64,000 bases of DNA from Hydnum rufescens UP504 (Eukaryota; Basidiomycota; Agaricomycetes; Cantharellales; Hydnaceae). Of this stretch, positions 35,101 to 47,100 are shown in pieces (within the stretch, counting starts at the first letter, position 1; each line of letters starts with the position of its first letter). Below the pieces are notes generated by a model. That model saw only the letters and a list, made by a program, of their open reading frames with translations. It made no database searches and was not told the origin of the DNA. The stretch is taken from assembly GCA_014904985.1 (NCBI GenBank), contig MU128965.1, positions 214,791 through 278,790 of the forward strand. Direction: 5' to 3'. Both the position numbers and the translations under genes were made by a program.

Positions 35101-35635
35101 TGTTTGAGGATCCAAATGCCATCTGGACGCCGTCCCTCATGAGAAGGTTGAAGGATGCCGTCGTTGCACTAGCAGCTGAACAGCCCTTCTCCAACCGCTT
35201 CTCACTCCTTCACGAGGACTACGAAGCGCGAAACTTTCTGGTCACAAAGAATGAATCCGGACGGTTCGTTGTTCAGGCGATACTTGATTTTGACGGGGCA
35301 GTGGCTGCACCGATAGAAGCCGCTTGGCCGTTTCCCATTGGTTGTGGACGTGGGATGTCAGGGCAAAGGAGGGCATCTCCGATCTGGCCGATGCGATCCC
35401 GGAATCTGAGGAGAGAAAGCAAATCAAGGAATATTTTGAGGACCAAATTGAACGCCTGGTTCCTGGGTTCATGACTGCACGGGCTAACAACTGGGAGATT
35501 CGTGAACTTTTTTACTTTGCAACCAATGGCTTGATATCGAATGAAGATGACAGGAGGGCGCAAAAGTACCTGAGGTCGAAAAGGCGCAGCATGCCGCTAG
35601 GTTCATATAGAGTATCCCCTTATGAATACAACTGA
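32140..35635 (+). CDS. NACHT protein fused to a C-terminal APH-like kinase domain
   Basis: Exon 1 (MFHHISI, ATG 32140) and a glycine-rich exon (TSRGGAGSAGIHGGVGGKGG) precede a NACHT core with GLAGIGKSTIAKT and LIILDALDECEEN. The linker exon (33991 onward: KCELNLVALLADAHQLLLDH) runs to SSSLGHSEPV, the first residues of a WD40 repeat. It then diverges into short acidic exons (SEPEAEFIS; MSSNFEPDEDFIL; GSSDSEANDTAPRSEIS) that read in frame into a phosphotransferase domain: MTGGGYNRIIGVHLSNHERY, LLHEDYEARNFLV (HxDxxxxN catalytic loop) and AILDFDGAVAAPIE (metal Asp), ending at 35635. Single-base frameshifts lie near 32428 (C run), 33826 and 35330. Splice signals at 34271-34324 and 34367-34425 support continuity. 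The alternative is two abutting genes, the second starting at 34601 or 34325. Confidence 0.6.
34226..34425 (+). repeat. Tandemly duplicated exon-intron cassette in the fusion linker
   Basis: Two consecutive introns are homologous: both start GTACGTTA, contain CTTCTGTTAA or TTCCTGTTAA, and end GGTCTTGG(A/T)(C/T)AG. The short exons in front of them encode similar acidic peptides (SEPEAEFIS and FEPDEDFIL). The cassette is roughly 95-100 bp and has two clear copies. A third exon start (GSSDSEAND) follows the second intron. Confidence 0.65.
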
Positions 35636-36624
35636 ATATTTGCTGTTTTGGATTTAGGATCAGGAGTTTCTGCAGGGTAGCCACATAGGAAGAAACCATT
35701 GTTGAAAATTATTTATTTTTTTGCAGAATTTAGCCCCAACCCTAATTTTTCTTAGACTGATTGTGATCAGTTGGCCTCGCTTCCTCCCCAGGTCTCCGCT
35801 AGGATCAGACTTCTACCCAGTCGCGTCAGCGCACGTTCCCGGACGCCTCACCACAAATAGGAGAGGACAGGGAAAGTGTAATCTGACTGCCTTCTAAACG
35901 AAGGCGAAGAAAGAGCGAAAATATGAACATATTCACTCAGCCCCCAAAGTTTCACCCCAGGGCTTGGTCGCAGACGTCTTTTTTCTGATTAAAATATGTC
36001 TGCTCCCGAGCAGATGGAAGCTGGGGAACGATGGTCTGAATGATGGGGATCACTGCGGAAGCCATGGAACGATTAAAGAGTGGTGGTGGGAATATATTGG
36101 ATGTTCTGGATGAACAGGAGACGTCCTGCGGCTGATGTTCAAGAAGCGCAGCATGAAGAATAGTTTATATAACACGAGGCAGAAAGGCAACGCGAAGTGT
36201 GTGTTCAGACGAACCAGGAGCAAGGCCTCACTCCCACTTCCGTATCCCAAATCCAACAACACAGCGAATTCCAGAGGGTCTCTCGCAGCCGGCCGAGAAT
36301 AGACGAAGGGTATCTAGTGCCGGAGTTCGGCTCACAGCGGCACTTGCAAGTTCGATGAGTATCGCTCTACTGAAGGGTCGAAAAAAATCATGCGGTGAAA
36401 GCCAGACAAAGCTCTACAGTCGTGGTGGATAAGTATTTGACGCACTACATTCCCACTAAGGGAGGATGACAGCGAGGCAACTAAGATATGAACGCGCAAG
36501 GAGCGAGGCTCAGCGAGCGGGTTCATTCAGGGAAGTGCTAATAGTGTTCAAGTCTAAGCAACATCGTCAGCACCGGAAACTTGCAGCGCAATCTCCTCGA
36601 CGCAAGCCACGCCTTCATTATACC
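35636..36624. other. Intergenic, no gene seen
   Basis: Both strands show only short frames without signatures. Confidence 0.5.
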
Positions 36625-37846
36625 ATCACCAAGCTCACCTTGCTGCTCCCAGTCTTGTTTGTCCCACACTTCCATAACAGATTCGTACGGCCTTGATTGA
36701 GGCTCATTCGACTTAACCAACACGACGTCCGATATTTCACTTCGTCCATTTGACAATGTCCTGGAAGTACCAAGGATGGAGGGGCCATCCAGTGAGGACT
36801 AGTTGACAACGATTGCACTCGCGAAACACCATTTCCTAAGATTTCGGTCTGCATCCTTGCTCTCACAGGTTCTGCTAAGTCGCTAATCACAATCAGTGAC
36901 GGAATGCAGACGTGTGTCAGCAAGGACACAGAGCCACATGTTAAAGCATCGACTGAACAGAAGGGTTGCATGACTCCAGAATCGCGCCCCCAGTCTTCCT
37001 TGCTGCGCTGTCCTACGGTATGCAGGTCGAACGGTCTCGATCATGGCTGTCTCCCTATCGGGAGAAGCATTCGAGGGCACCATGGGCCGTGCGCTCAAAA
37101 GACATCGTCGGGGATTCCATTTTTCCCGTTTGACGCGTTCCGGAACTGAGGGATGGGGAGTAGGTTGTGTGGGACCGGCTCGTGAATGACGGTTCTGCCA
37201 CCTGTCAGTAAAGCATTAACACGAAGGATGCGATATTTCCATCCATGAGTCTACACATTCGCTCCACTCCCTTTCGAGCTTGCGGCGCATATCATCACGT
37301 GAATAGCAACACGAAAGCTGGGAGCACGAGGATGTGAGTCTTGGAGAAAAGATAACGGGCAATCCGTTGGAAAGGTGTACACAATTCTACTTCTTCCGGA
37401 ATCACCAGAGACCACAGCACCATCGAAATTGGAAAGAATTTCGCAGAGTGGTCAGTGGGCGCGCCAGACCGGGATCGAAAACAGAGGTCACTGGGCTAAT
37501 AGAGCCGGCGCGGGCAATGGCGCAGAGGGTGAAATACCACATTGTGTTTCATCGCCGGCACCGAAAACTTGCTGCCTGATCTCCTCGAACACGAGCTATG
37601 CCTTCATTCTACCTTCGCAAAACTCGCCTCGCTGCTCCCAGCCTTATTCATCGAGTGGTTCCATAGCATATTCGGATGGTCGCAATTGAGGTTCATTCGA
37701 TGGAGCCGACAACGATTCAGTCAAAAACAGTCCGGTATTTCATTTTCCTTGTTTGACATGTAGGTAAACGTTGCAAGAAAGCGAGGTATTGTCTTCAATG
37801 CAATCTCCGGGGGACCACCCTCACCCTCGGGATGATTCATGTCGGG
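36625..37846. repeat. 1.2 kb duplicated segment, copy A (ends at gap)
   Basis: Nearly identical to 42205-43440 over its full length, with a few substitutions and several one-base length differences (for example AGAGACCACAG versus AGAGACCCACAG). Its middle part also matches, more distantly, 31430-32010, the 5' half of the APH-like gene. On the minus strand it contains coding-like text (NEPQSRPYESVMEVWDKQDW) of unknown family, and this module is repeated within the copy in diverged form. It ends at the N run with the start of the NACHT 5'-flank repeat. Confidence 0.85.
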
Positions 37847-37871
37847 NNNNNNNNNNNNNNNNNNNNNNNNN
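37847..37871. other. Assembly gap (25 N)
   Basis: A fixed run of 25 N falls at the end of repeat copy A, inside the NACHT 5'-flank repeat. The true gap size is unknown, and a NACHT gene copy could be missing here. Confidence 0.95.
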
Positions 37872-39099
37872 CTTTCCGATGTGGTATAATGGCATGCCTT
37901 TACACTATATTATAGCTTGGAGGTTTATTTAATATTGGCTAATACCATATTTTGTTGGCTTAGTTTAGGTGACTGTGGCTTCCTTGCAAGTACTGGGTTA
38001 CGTCCGTGCATTATTACATGTGGTCTATAGCTCACATTACGTGATATTGGTGAGTATAGCTGAAGATGATTCATTCGGGGCAACTTATTCGTATAGGATA
38101 TCAGGTTTAATCCTTGCAGATCGCAAGGCAATTTTATTTGCAGTGACAGTGGATTTATGGGCCTTTGTGTGAAGGTTTTGTTTATATGAGTCGGAGAATT
38201 GTGTGCATTATGAATTATTGATGTTGTTGGTGCCACTGAGATGGATCATAATCGTTGTACACGGGATCAACGGAAGGGAGAAGCCTGAAGAGAGGTGGTG
38301 GTGCTGGTGTAGATATGTGTTCAGATGGTGCATTGTATAGGTGCCAATGTGTCGTGCATTTTATTGTGGTGACAGGGTTGATTTGCCGATGATCCATATT
38401 GCGAGCCGGCGTCCGTTTGTTGAGTCAAATACCATAGATATGTTGTGAGCTAGATGGCCTCCTGACTATTTTGGGGTTAAAAGAAAATGAATGGTGTCAA
38501 CTTCATGAATGAGTTGCCGTGATTGATTAAGCTTAACGTTTATCAGGGTCCGAAATGGGGTGGACATTTTTGGGGCGGTACAATTGGAGGGACTTGAGTT
38601 GAAGGAGGTGTCTTGGGATGGGGAAAATTATTTCAAAGGGGTGTTCTGGACGGTGTTTGGCGGGCAAGTTCGGTAATACATAATGAAATAAGCTCTTTGA
38701 TTGGTTTTGTACCCAATGAAATTAACTGTAAGCCATAGTGTATCAGTTATGAGATGTTTGCTATATGGAAGGGGAAGATGGATCTCTCGGTTTGATTGGT
38801 ACACAGCATGGGTTGGTTCTCACCTGTATGTAACATCCTGCGCTCCTATAGCGAGTGGTTCGTGAGTACTTCTTGATAGGCCCTTTAGGACCAAAGTGCA
38901 GTAGGAGCAGAGTCCTCAAGTGGAATTCACCTGGAAATCAGCAGAAAATCTTCAGTGCTTCAAATTGGGGAGGGGGAAGACAATGGAATTTTCAACACAG
39001 TTCACTTAATATACAGCACATCCATAAGATTAAATATCCAATAGAAGCAGGGGGATAGGGTAAATATGTAGAAAAAGAATGAAGTCAAAAGCTTCAAAA

Positions 39100-39760
39100 C
39101 TGACAGAGATATTCAATTTACAAGTCTGAGGAGAGGATAAAGTGTAAAATGGCTATTTCTCCTTCCCCTATGGACAGATTCCTTTGAGAAATGGTGTAAT
39201 ACGTTGTCCTTGATGTCCTCTCCTTCATATATAAGACTACCAGACGATATTTGATATTTTAAAATTGGAAGGGGGAATGATATTCTCCTGAGACATGGGG
39301 GAGATTCATATGTAGAATGCTAAGTTCTGCTTTGTTCGTGACGCCCTTTATACCGCTAGATAGAAATTTTAAATACCTTTCTAGGCATGGTTATCTTGTG
39401 CAAATCCAATCAAAACTGGCGGAGAAATTCGAAAAATACATCTTCTGATTATGAACCAGCAGGTAGAATTGTTCCAGAAGCCTCAGTTTTTATCCGATAA
39501 ACACATAATTGGCATTGTTAGACAGGTGTTGATTGCAGCTTTTATAGAGCTATATTAATGAGAAGATCGGATATGAATTGAGATTGAAAATAAAGAAATA
39601 CTCCATGAGAGTATGAGTTCCATATTAAAATCATTATAGAGAGTGCATTTTTTATTCAATCATCTTGTACTTAATATCATTAGATAGGTGTGAATTGTAT
39701 CTTTCTTGGCACCACTTTTTCGAGTTGTTTCAATCAAAACTGACAGAGAAATTCAATAAA
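39100..39760 (+). repeat. Dispersed AAACTGACAGAGAAATT units, group 1
   Basis: The core AAAACTGACAGAGATATTC is seen near 39098, AAAACTGGCGGAGAAATTC near 39413 and AAAACTGACAGAGAAATTC near 39737. The second is preceded by CTTTCTAGGCATGGTT and the third by a similar CTTTCTTGGCACCACTT, about 35-50 bp upstream. The same arrangement recurs three times at 54960-55400. Confidence 0.7.
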
Positions 39761-40341
39761 TACTCCTTGAGAGTGCCACCTTTACCCCTATTTAATTATG
39801 TAACCAATCCATGAGCAGGAATGAAGGGCCAGGGGTGTAGTCCTTCATATTACATAATGATAATTCATTAAGTTCACCCTTGAGACAGCAGGATACATGT
39901 AAGGGGATTGAAGGAGAATTCAAGACGATATACAGAAGGGCAAGTTGAAGACCTGGTGAGTTTATCATACAGGGTGGAAGAGCATCCCATTTCTGTGGTT
40001 TCAAGCATATGGAAATCATGCTTATTTTTTGAATAGACAAAGGACTTGTAATTCGAGGGACATATTGTTACATTTTTAATTTGTTCATAGGAAAACTCAG
40101 GATTGAAAGAGGATTCTATGTAGTACGAATTTTTCCCTCCAACACTGTCCAACACCCTTGGAAATAATTCCCCATCCCAAGAATCCAAGCTCAAGTTCTT
40201 GGTGTACCTGGCCCCTAAATTGACCCATTGGACTGTATAGCAGTATCTTAACAACACGCAGTTCATGAGCATGGTGACCACTCATTCATGTTTTTTTTGA
40301 AGCCCCCAAAATAGCAAATAGTAAATACATGTGTATTTGAA

Positions 40342-40683
40342 TCACAAACGACGGGGGGGGCTGCAATGTTGTGAATGGCGGGCAAGAGCACCCTGGGGAA
40401 ATAAAAGGTAGCACTGTGTGCACATTTCATATAAGTCCCAGTCTTCTAACAACACACCATGCAAATCTTTTCCATGCTTGGGGATGTCGCCGTGGTACTC
40501 GATTATGTGGTGTCGCAGCTCATGTGGAATAAACATCAAATGGCATGGTGTACAAATCTCCATGCTGAAAAATGCTTCAATAGAGAGTCCACTGGCAGCT
40601 GCATAAATGGGTTGTTGGCGCTGGGGACCTCTGATATGTGGATGTCGCTGATATTGCGAGTACGGAAAAGCTGAATGTATCAT
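40342..40683 (-). CDS. Possible C2H2-like protein fragment
   Basis: The 113-codon minus frame contains two paired Cys/His groups: CTPCHLMFIPHELRHHIIEY and CTQCYLLFPQGALARHSQHC, each with CxxC followed by spaced His or Cys. This resembles zinc-finger-like segments of some mobile-element proteins in fungi, but I cannot assign a family. A further minus frame at 40822-41025 with several Cys could be an upstream exon. Neighbouring DNA is AT-rich and repeat-derived. Confidence 0.35.
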   Translation of the reverse strand: MIHSAFPYSQYQRHPHIRGPQRQQPIYAAASGLSIEAFFSMEICTPCHLMFIPHELRHHIIEYHGDIPKHGKDLHGVLLEDWDLYEMCTQCYLLFPQGALARHSQHCSPPRRL

Positions 40684-41765
40684 CTTTAGTAATCACCATC
40701 ACGTGATACATTGGCACAGGGGTATATGCTTACTTCGCATACCAGTACTGCTCCTAGCATAACCAGCAGGTGTGCGGCGAGAATCTTGGAAGCCAACAAA
40801 GGCTGAAAATATAAATTAACCTCATGCTATGATGTGTAGTAATGAGAAATTATGACTCACAGCGGAAAGAACATCTGCCTCGTGGGCACCGAGCGTACCA
40901 TGGGGCACCTGGTCCCTCACCGCCACGAAGGAACATGCATCGGTAATTTGTGGCCTAGCTGTGGCATCAAAGGCACAGAAACAATGTGGAGGTTCATAGC
41001 CTGTCCGACTACAGTGTACCTCCAAATTCGAGACACCAACAAGTGACCGATTACCATTTTCATGGCAAGGTCTAGATAGAAGTATTTTTAGGGATGTCCA
41101 AGAATCGGGAAATGCTGAAGCACATACCTAGTCCAGTCAATAATTCCCCCAACATGGGAGGAGCAGGAAGTAGGTCTACCCTCCGCATTAGCATGTAAGA
41201 CAAGAGACTCGAGGTGAGAGTAGTTGTACATAGTTTGAGGACTCAGTATGCACCAAGCCTTTTTATAGAGCTGCGAGTCAATGTCCGGTCTTCAAAGCAT
41301 CCAGTCTCTAAAGTTTAACTAAGTATAATAGGTACCCCTTTAAGTGAGGTACACTTGGTATCAAATCAAGGGGTAAGCTGACAGGATCATGATGGCTGCT
41401 CTCAAAACAGGTACAGTGTAATGAAAATTTGCCCGGCTGTCCAGGACCAAATTCACAATTTGATTTTTTATGAGGTTTGGGCCACAAAGGGTCCTGGCGT
41501 TGAGTTGCATTGTAGCAACAGTGTTTGCATCCGGTTGCGGAAGGATCGACAAACACCCCCTTTAAGCACCTGTGACTCAACAGTGAGAGAAATTTGGTGA
41601 CCAAGGATAGCTTAAAAATGACTGTCTGAGGGACTTCTTGGTTTCAGAATTGCAAAATATCCCCCCAGTCAGGAGCTTTACAACTAGAAAAACTCTACTA
41701 ATGAAAAAAGCTTGTTTTGCAATTCTGAGGAGATTCGGGTCTGAGCAAGGCAAGTTTTGGCCTAT

Positions 41766-41791
41766 CCAAATAAGGAAATTTCCTTATTTGG
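41766..41791. repeat. Perfect 26-bp palindrome
   Basis: CCAAATAAGGAAA is followed immediately by its exact reverse complement, centred between 41778 and 41779, with no spacer. Related AAATTTCCTTATT pieces repeat just downstream (about 41807 and 41840). Confidence 0.85.
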
Positions 41792-42204
41792 AAATTCTTT
41801 ATAAAGAAATTTCCTTATTAGGAGGATCCATTTTAGGAAGTTTCCTTATTTAGATTCCTAAATTTGGTAAGTCCCCCCCAGCCGAGCCAGTTGGGAGCCA
41901 CCAACCCACAGGAGTAAGCAGGTTCCAGGGTCATGCCTTGCTTGAAGGGTAACATTGGATTCTGTACCACTCTTAACACGATGGTAAGCCCTGCAAATTC
42001 CTATAATCTTCTGTTTCAGGCTTCAAATTCATCACTTTGGTTTATGGACAGTTACCGAAGGTCTTGGAGGCTGCATAGGATGCCAAAAAGTACTGGGCTA
42101 AGAGTGCAACTGAGGGAAAACACTTAACGCACCAAAATTTGGCATCACGTGATGCTTATGTAATTCATTTCGGAAGCTAATCCATAGTGGTGTCCACTAT
42201 CTTA

Positions 42205-43440
42205 CCTTCACCAAGCTCACCTTACTGCTCCCAGTCTTGTTTGTCGAATACTTCCATAACAGATTCGTACGGCCTTGATTGAGGCTCATTCGACTTGGCC
42301 AACACGACGTCCGGTATTTCACTTCGTCCATTTGACAATGTCCCGGTGCCAAGGGATGGAAGGGACATCCAGTAACGGCTAGTTGACGACGATTACGCTC
42401 GCGAAACACCATTTCCTAAGATTTCGGTCTGCATCCTTGCTCTCACAGGTTCTGCTAAGTCGCCAATCAAAATCAGTGACGGAATGCAGACATGTGTCAG
42501 CAAGGACACAAAGCCACATGTTAGAGCATCGACTGAACAGAAGGGTTGCATGACTCCAGAATCGCGCCCCCCAGTCTTCCTTGCTGCGCTGTCCTACGGT
42601 ATGCAGGTCGAATGGTCTCGATCATGGCTGTCTCCCTATCGGGAGAAGCATTCGAGGGCACCATGGGGCGTGCGCTCAAAAGACATCGTCGGGGATTCCA
42701 TTTTTCCCGTTTGACGCGTTCCCGAACCGAGGGATGGGGAGTAGGTTGTGTGGTAACAGCTCGTGAATGACGGTTCTGCCACCTGTCAGTAAAGCGTTAA
42801 CACAAAGAATGCGATATTTCCATCCATGAGTCTACACATTCGCTCCACTCCCTTTCGAGCTTGCGGCGCATATCATCACGTGAATAGCAACACGAAAGCT
42901 GGGAGCACGAGGATGTGAGTCTTGGAGAAAAGATAACGGGGCAATCCGTTGCAAAGGTGTACACAATTCCACTTCTTCCGGAATCACCAGAGACCCACAG
43001 CACCATCGAAATTGGAAAGAATTTCGCAGAGTGGGTCAGTGGGCGCGCCAGACCGGGATCGAAAACAGAGGGTCACTGGGCTAATAGAGCCGGCGCGGGC
43101 AATGGCGCAGAGGGTGAAATACCACATTGTGTTTCATCGCCGGCACCGAAAACTTGCTGCCTGATCTCCTCGAACACGAGCTATGCCTTCATTCTACCTT
43201 CGCAAAACTCGCCTCGCTGCTCCCAGCCTTATTCATCGAGTGGTTCCATAGCATATTCGGATGGTCGCAATTGAGGTTCATTCGATGGAGCCGACAACCA
43301 TTCAGTCAAAACACGTCCGGTATTTCATTTTCCTTGTTTGACATGTAGGTAACGATTGCAAGAAAGCGAGGTATTGTCTCAATGCAATCTCCGGGGGGCA
43401 CCCCTCACCCTCGGGGATGATTCTATGTCGGGGCCGACCC
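42205..43440. repeat. 1.2 kb duplicated segment, copy B
   Basis: Second copy of the segment at 36625-37846. It continues without interruption into the NACHT 5'-flank repeat and the intact NACHT-WD40 gene, which copy A lacks because of the gap. Confidence 0.85.
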
Positions 43441-44095
43441 AGATTACAAGTGAATGTCTCTCAGAATTCGAGGGTTGAAGAGACAGTGAACAATAGCTAT
43501 CGGTGCCAGTGGCAGCAAATTGATACATCTCCCTCCGCACAGCTTCATAGTTCTTTCCCAGTCAAATAGAACAAACGATAGATCAGAGCAATGATATGCA
43601 GGCCATGATTAGGTGAGGTAGGGGGAGAAGAGGGCCACCGGCGCTGTTCTTACAGGTGGGGGCACACGAGAGAAACGAGGGCAGCCATTGACTGATTCTC
43701 CCGAGATCCCGAATAAATATTCATCCGCGGCGGATTATCGAGAAGCCTGGCCATGGAGAGGGGAAAGAAATTCGCAGAAGTTTGAGACTACAGTGGGAGC
43801 GCCTGATCGGGGTGAAAAACAGAGTGCCTGAGAACTAGAGTGGAGTAATGGAGCGCAGGATCCTATTACCTTGGGTCCAAGCCTGTTCTAGGCGGCCACA
43901 AAAGTCAGGGCGGAGATGAGTCCAGAGCCGGACCAATCCGCTCCTAGCAGATGCTCGGCTGGGACGATGGATGGATCCGCGCCTTAGACTCGTGACCAGG
44001 AAGGCTTGAGCCGATAGCACCACGTCTATCAGAGTGCCATCGATATCCCGACCGAGTTCATTCTAAAGCCATCTTAATTTCCGCACAGCTGTCCC
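43380..44095 (+). repeat. Duplicated NACHT 5'-flank repeat, copy 2
   Basis: Similar to 22140-23095. It ends in CTTAATTTCCGCACAGCTG just before the first exon of the intact NACHT gene, the same sequence that precedes the inversion breakpoint at 28447. Confidence 0.75.
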
Positions 44096-44131
44096 CGGCA
44101 ACAATTATCAAACTCAACTGATCGATCGCTG

Positions 44132-47100
44132 ATGGGTAACATTATCAGTGAGTTGGTCCCTCAATTCCTTGCTCATCCACTCTTATATCCGTTATCCTTA
44201 GGTACGGGTCGTGGGGGTGCTGGCGTCGCGGAAGGAATAGGCGGGCGAGGAGGGGATGTCAACATCACTCATATCCGTCGGTAGCCCTCTCCACTATCCT
44301 TCCTCCAAATTCCTTACCCATGGTATGGTTTTCCAGACGGCCAGGGCCCTTCTGTTCCTGATCTTCTCAGATCGCTCCCTCGAGCGCAGTATGCGAGTCA
44401 CGATTCTGGTCGTAAACACCCCCTGTTGTCGTGTCTCGAGGGTACTCGTGTCGCTGTGTTGGCCACTATCACGTCATGGTTAGAGGGCGTCGAGGGACAA
44501 AGACGGCCGATATACTGGCTTAGCGGTCTCGCCGGAATTGGCAAGTCAACGATTGCGAAAACGGTGGCTGATCGAGCGGAGGGAAAGGGGATGCTCAGCG
44601 CGAGTTTCTTCTTTTCTCGAGGTGACGAACCTCTACGTAATCCGCAACTTGTCTTCCCGACACTCGCCTTCCAACTTGCTCAATCACGCGACGCATTCAA
44701 AAAGGTTATTCTGAGAGCCCTGGAGAACGATCTGACACTTGGAGAGAAGAAACTGCTGCCGCAGCTTCAGGGATTGATCTTAGAGCCCCTCCTCAAGGTC
44801 AATCCGAAACAACAGCCAGTGCTCATCGTTCTTGATGCACTCGATGAATGCGAGGACAGCGGTGCTGGTGAAATCCTACGACTTCTGTTTTCGCTTGTCA
44901 CCCGAATACCCTTCCTCCGCATCCTAATCACAAGTCGGCCGGAGCCTCATATATCCTTGGTATTCGACGAGGAGTTGAACCACGCAAAGACTGTTCTTCA
45001 TGATATTGAAGCCTCCGTCATTCAGGAGGATATTCGCCTTTACCTTCACACCGAATTGGCCAAGATTCCTCGCATGCTTCATCTCCATATGAGGGCCAAT
45101 TGGGCATCCAAAGACGACATACGTTCGTTAGTAGAGAAGTCGGGGAAGCTCTTCATTTATGCGGCTACATCGATCCGTTTCATCAGCGATGATCGCGTCC
45201 GAAATCCTCGTCGACAGCTGCACCTTATACTTGACCTCAAAACTGCACAGGAGGCAGGAGCAACACCATATATGTGGCTAGACAGCCTTTACATGGGTGT
45301 GCTCCGTAACTCCCTTTCCGATTCGAACCGTGGGGACATCCTGAAACGGTTTCAATTGGTTGTCGGGAGCATCGTGTTGCTGCGCGAACCTCTCCCACTA
45401 CGCGCGTTGGCAGAATTTATCCCGTATGAAATGGGGGAGATCGATGCTGCGCTGTATCACCTCCGGTCGATCATCATTCCCTCTTCGAATGAGGATGAGG
45501 CCCCTCAAATCTATCATCCATCATTTCGCGAATTCATCATGGATTCTTCCCGATGCTCCGATGAGGGCTTCGCGATCGTCCCGGTTCCGAAGCAGGAACG
45601 ACATCATGCGATTCGTTGCTTGGGATTGTTGGCGAGATTCCTCAGACGGGATATTGCTGCCATCTCGAACTCATCGCTTCTGAACAAGGAGGTTGATGGA
45701 TTTGAAGGAAAAGTGAGATATGCTTTATCGTCCGAGCTGCAGTATGCGTGCCGGTATTGGGCGACACATCTATCGTGTGTGGAGTTAGGAGATGAAGTGA
45801 TGGTGGAAGCGCTGGAGAGGTTTTCGATGCGGTCAATTTTATGGTGGTTTGAGGCAATGAGCCTAATTGGCAGTGTCTCTGCTGCTGTACGTTCTGTACA
45901 AGAGGCCCACCAGTGGGCGGTAAGTGGATTTAATTGCTCACCATCGGATGATCTCCTGATTGGACAATGACTCCTATGACAGATGAAGTCGAAATGTGAT
46001 TTGACAGTCACTACCATTCTGGCTGATGCACACCGGTTCATTCTTGCTCACGGCGAAGTGATAAGAATGAGTGCATTGCATGTATATGAGTCGGCATTGC
46101 CATTCACCCCCCATGAGACCATGCTGTACAAAACATATTGCAAAGAGGCAGAGCATTCAATCAATGTGCTCCAAGGGGTGGAGACTCAGTGGCCACGGAA
46201 TTTGTGTAGTTTGCGTCATAATTCCCTGGTTACGGCAATAGCATTTTCACCAGATGGCTTGCAACTAGCTTCAGGCACCTTCCATGGCATTGTGCAATTG
46301 TGGGATGTCATGTCTGCTGAGCTCATTGCATCCCTGAATCATGCAACCACTCAAACCTCAGAGTTTGATTTTGTTGTATCCATTGCATTTTCAAGGGATG
46401 GTTTGCAACTAGCCTGGAGCACCACCTCTGGCCAGGTGCACATCTGGAATGCCATATCTGGTGTGCCCATTACAACATTCAGAGACCATTCTGCTTCAGC
46501 TACAGCTATCAAATTTTCACCAAATGGTTTGCGACTTGCTTCACACTCCAGTGGTGGCACTGTGCAATTATGGGATGCTGTGTCTGGTGCACCTATTCAG
46601 CTGTTGGAAGGCCATCCCAATAAGAAGAGTTGTTTGTCTTTTGCATTTTGGCCTGATGGTCTGCAACTTGCCTTGGGCTTCAAGGATGGCACTGTGCAAT
46701 TGTGGGATGCTATGTCTGGTGCACCTGCTGCAACTATGGAAGGCCATTCTCATTGGGCTTGCTGTATTGCCTTTTCTCCCACAGGCTCACAAGTGGCTTC
46801 AGGCTCTGGGGATGGCACTGTACTATTGTGGGAGACCACACCCACCAGGCCTATTTCAACCTTAGAAGGTCATTCTCATTCAAGGGTGCCTGTTGCCTTT
46901 TCACCAGATGGCTTGCTCCTGGCCTCAGCATCCACAGATTGTGCTGTGCGATTGTGGGATACCATCTCTGGTTCAGTCATTGCAATGCTGGAAGGCCATT
47001 CTGAGCCCATTGTCTCTATTGCATTCTCACTGGATAGCTTGAAACTAGTTTCTGACTCCTGGGATGGCACTGCACAATTATGGGACATCACATCTGCATC

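Larger units (their letters stand above)
37872..42204. other. AT-rich, gene-poor block
   Basis: The composition changes abruptly after the gap: A/T-rich sequence with few long frames. It holds scattered repeats of a short motif (see separate entry), a palindrome at 41766, and two modest minus-strand frames (39874-40281, 135 codons, unidentified; 40342-40683 described separately). It probably consists of old mobile-element remnants. No introns or conserved domains are convincing elsewhere. Confidence 0.55.
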
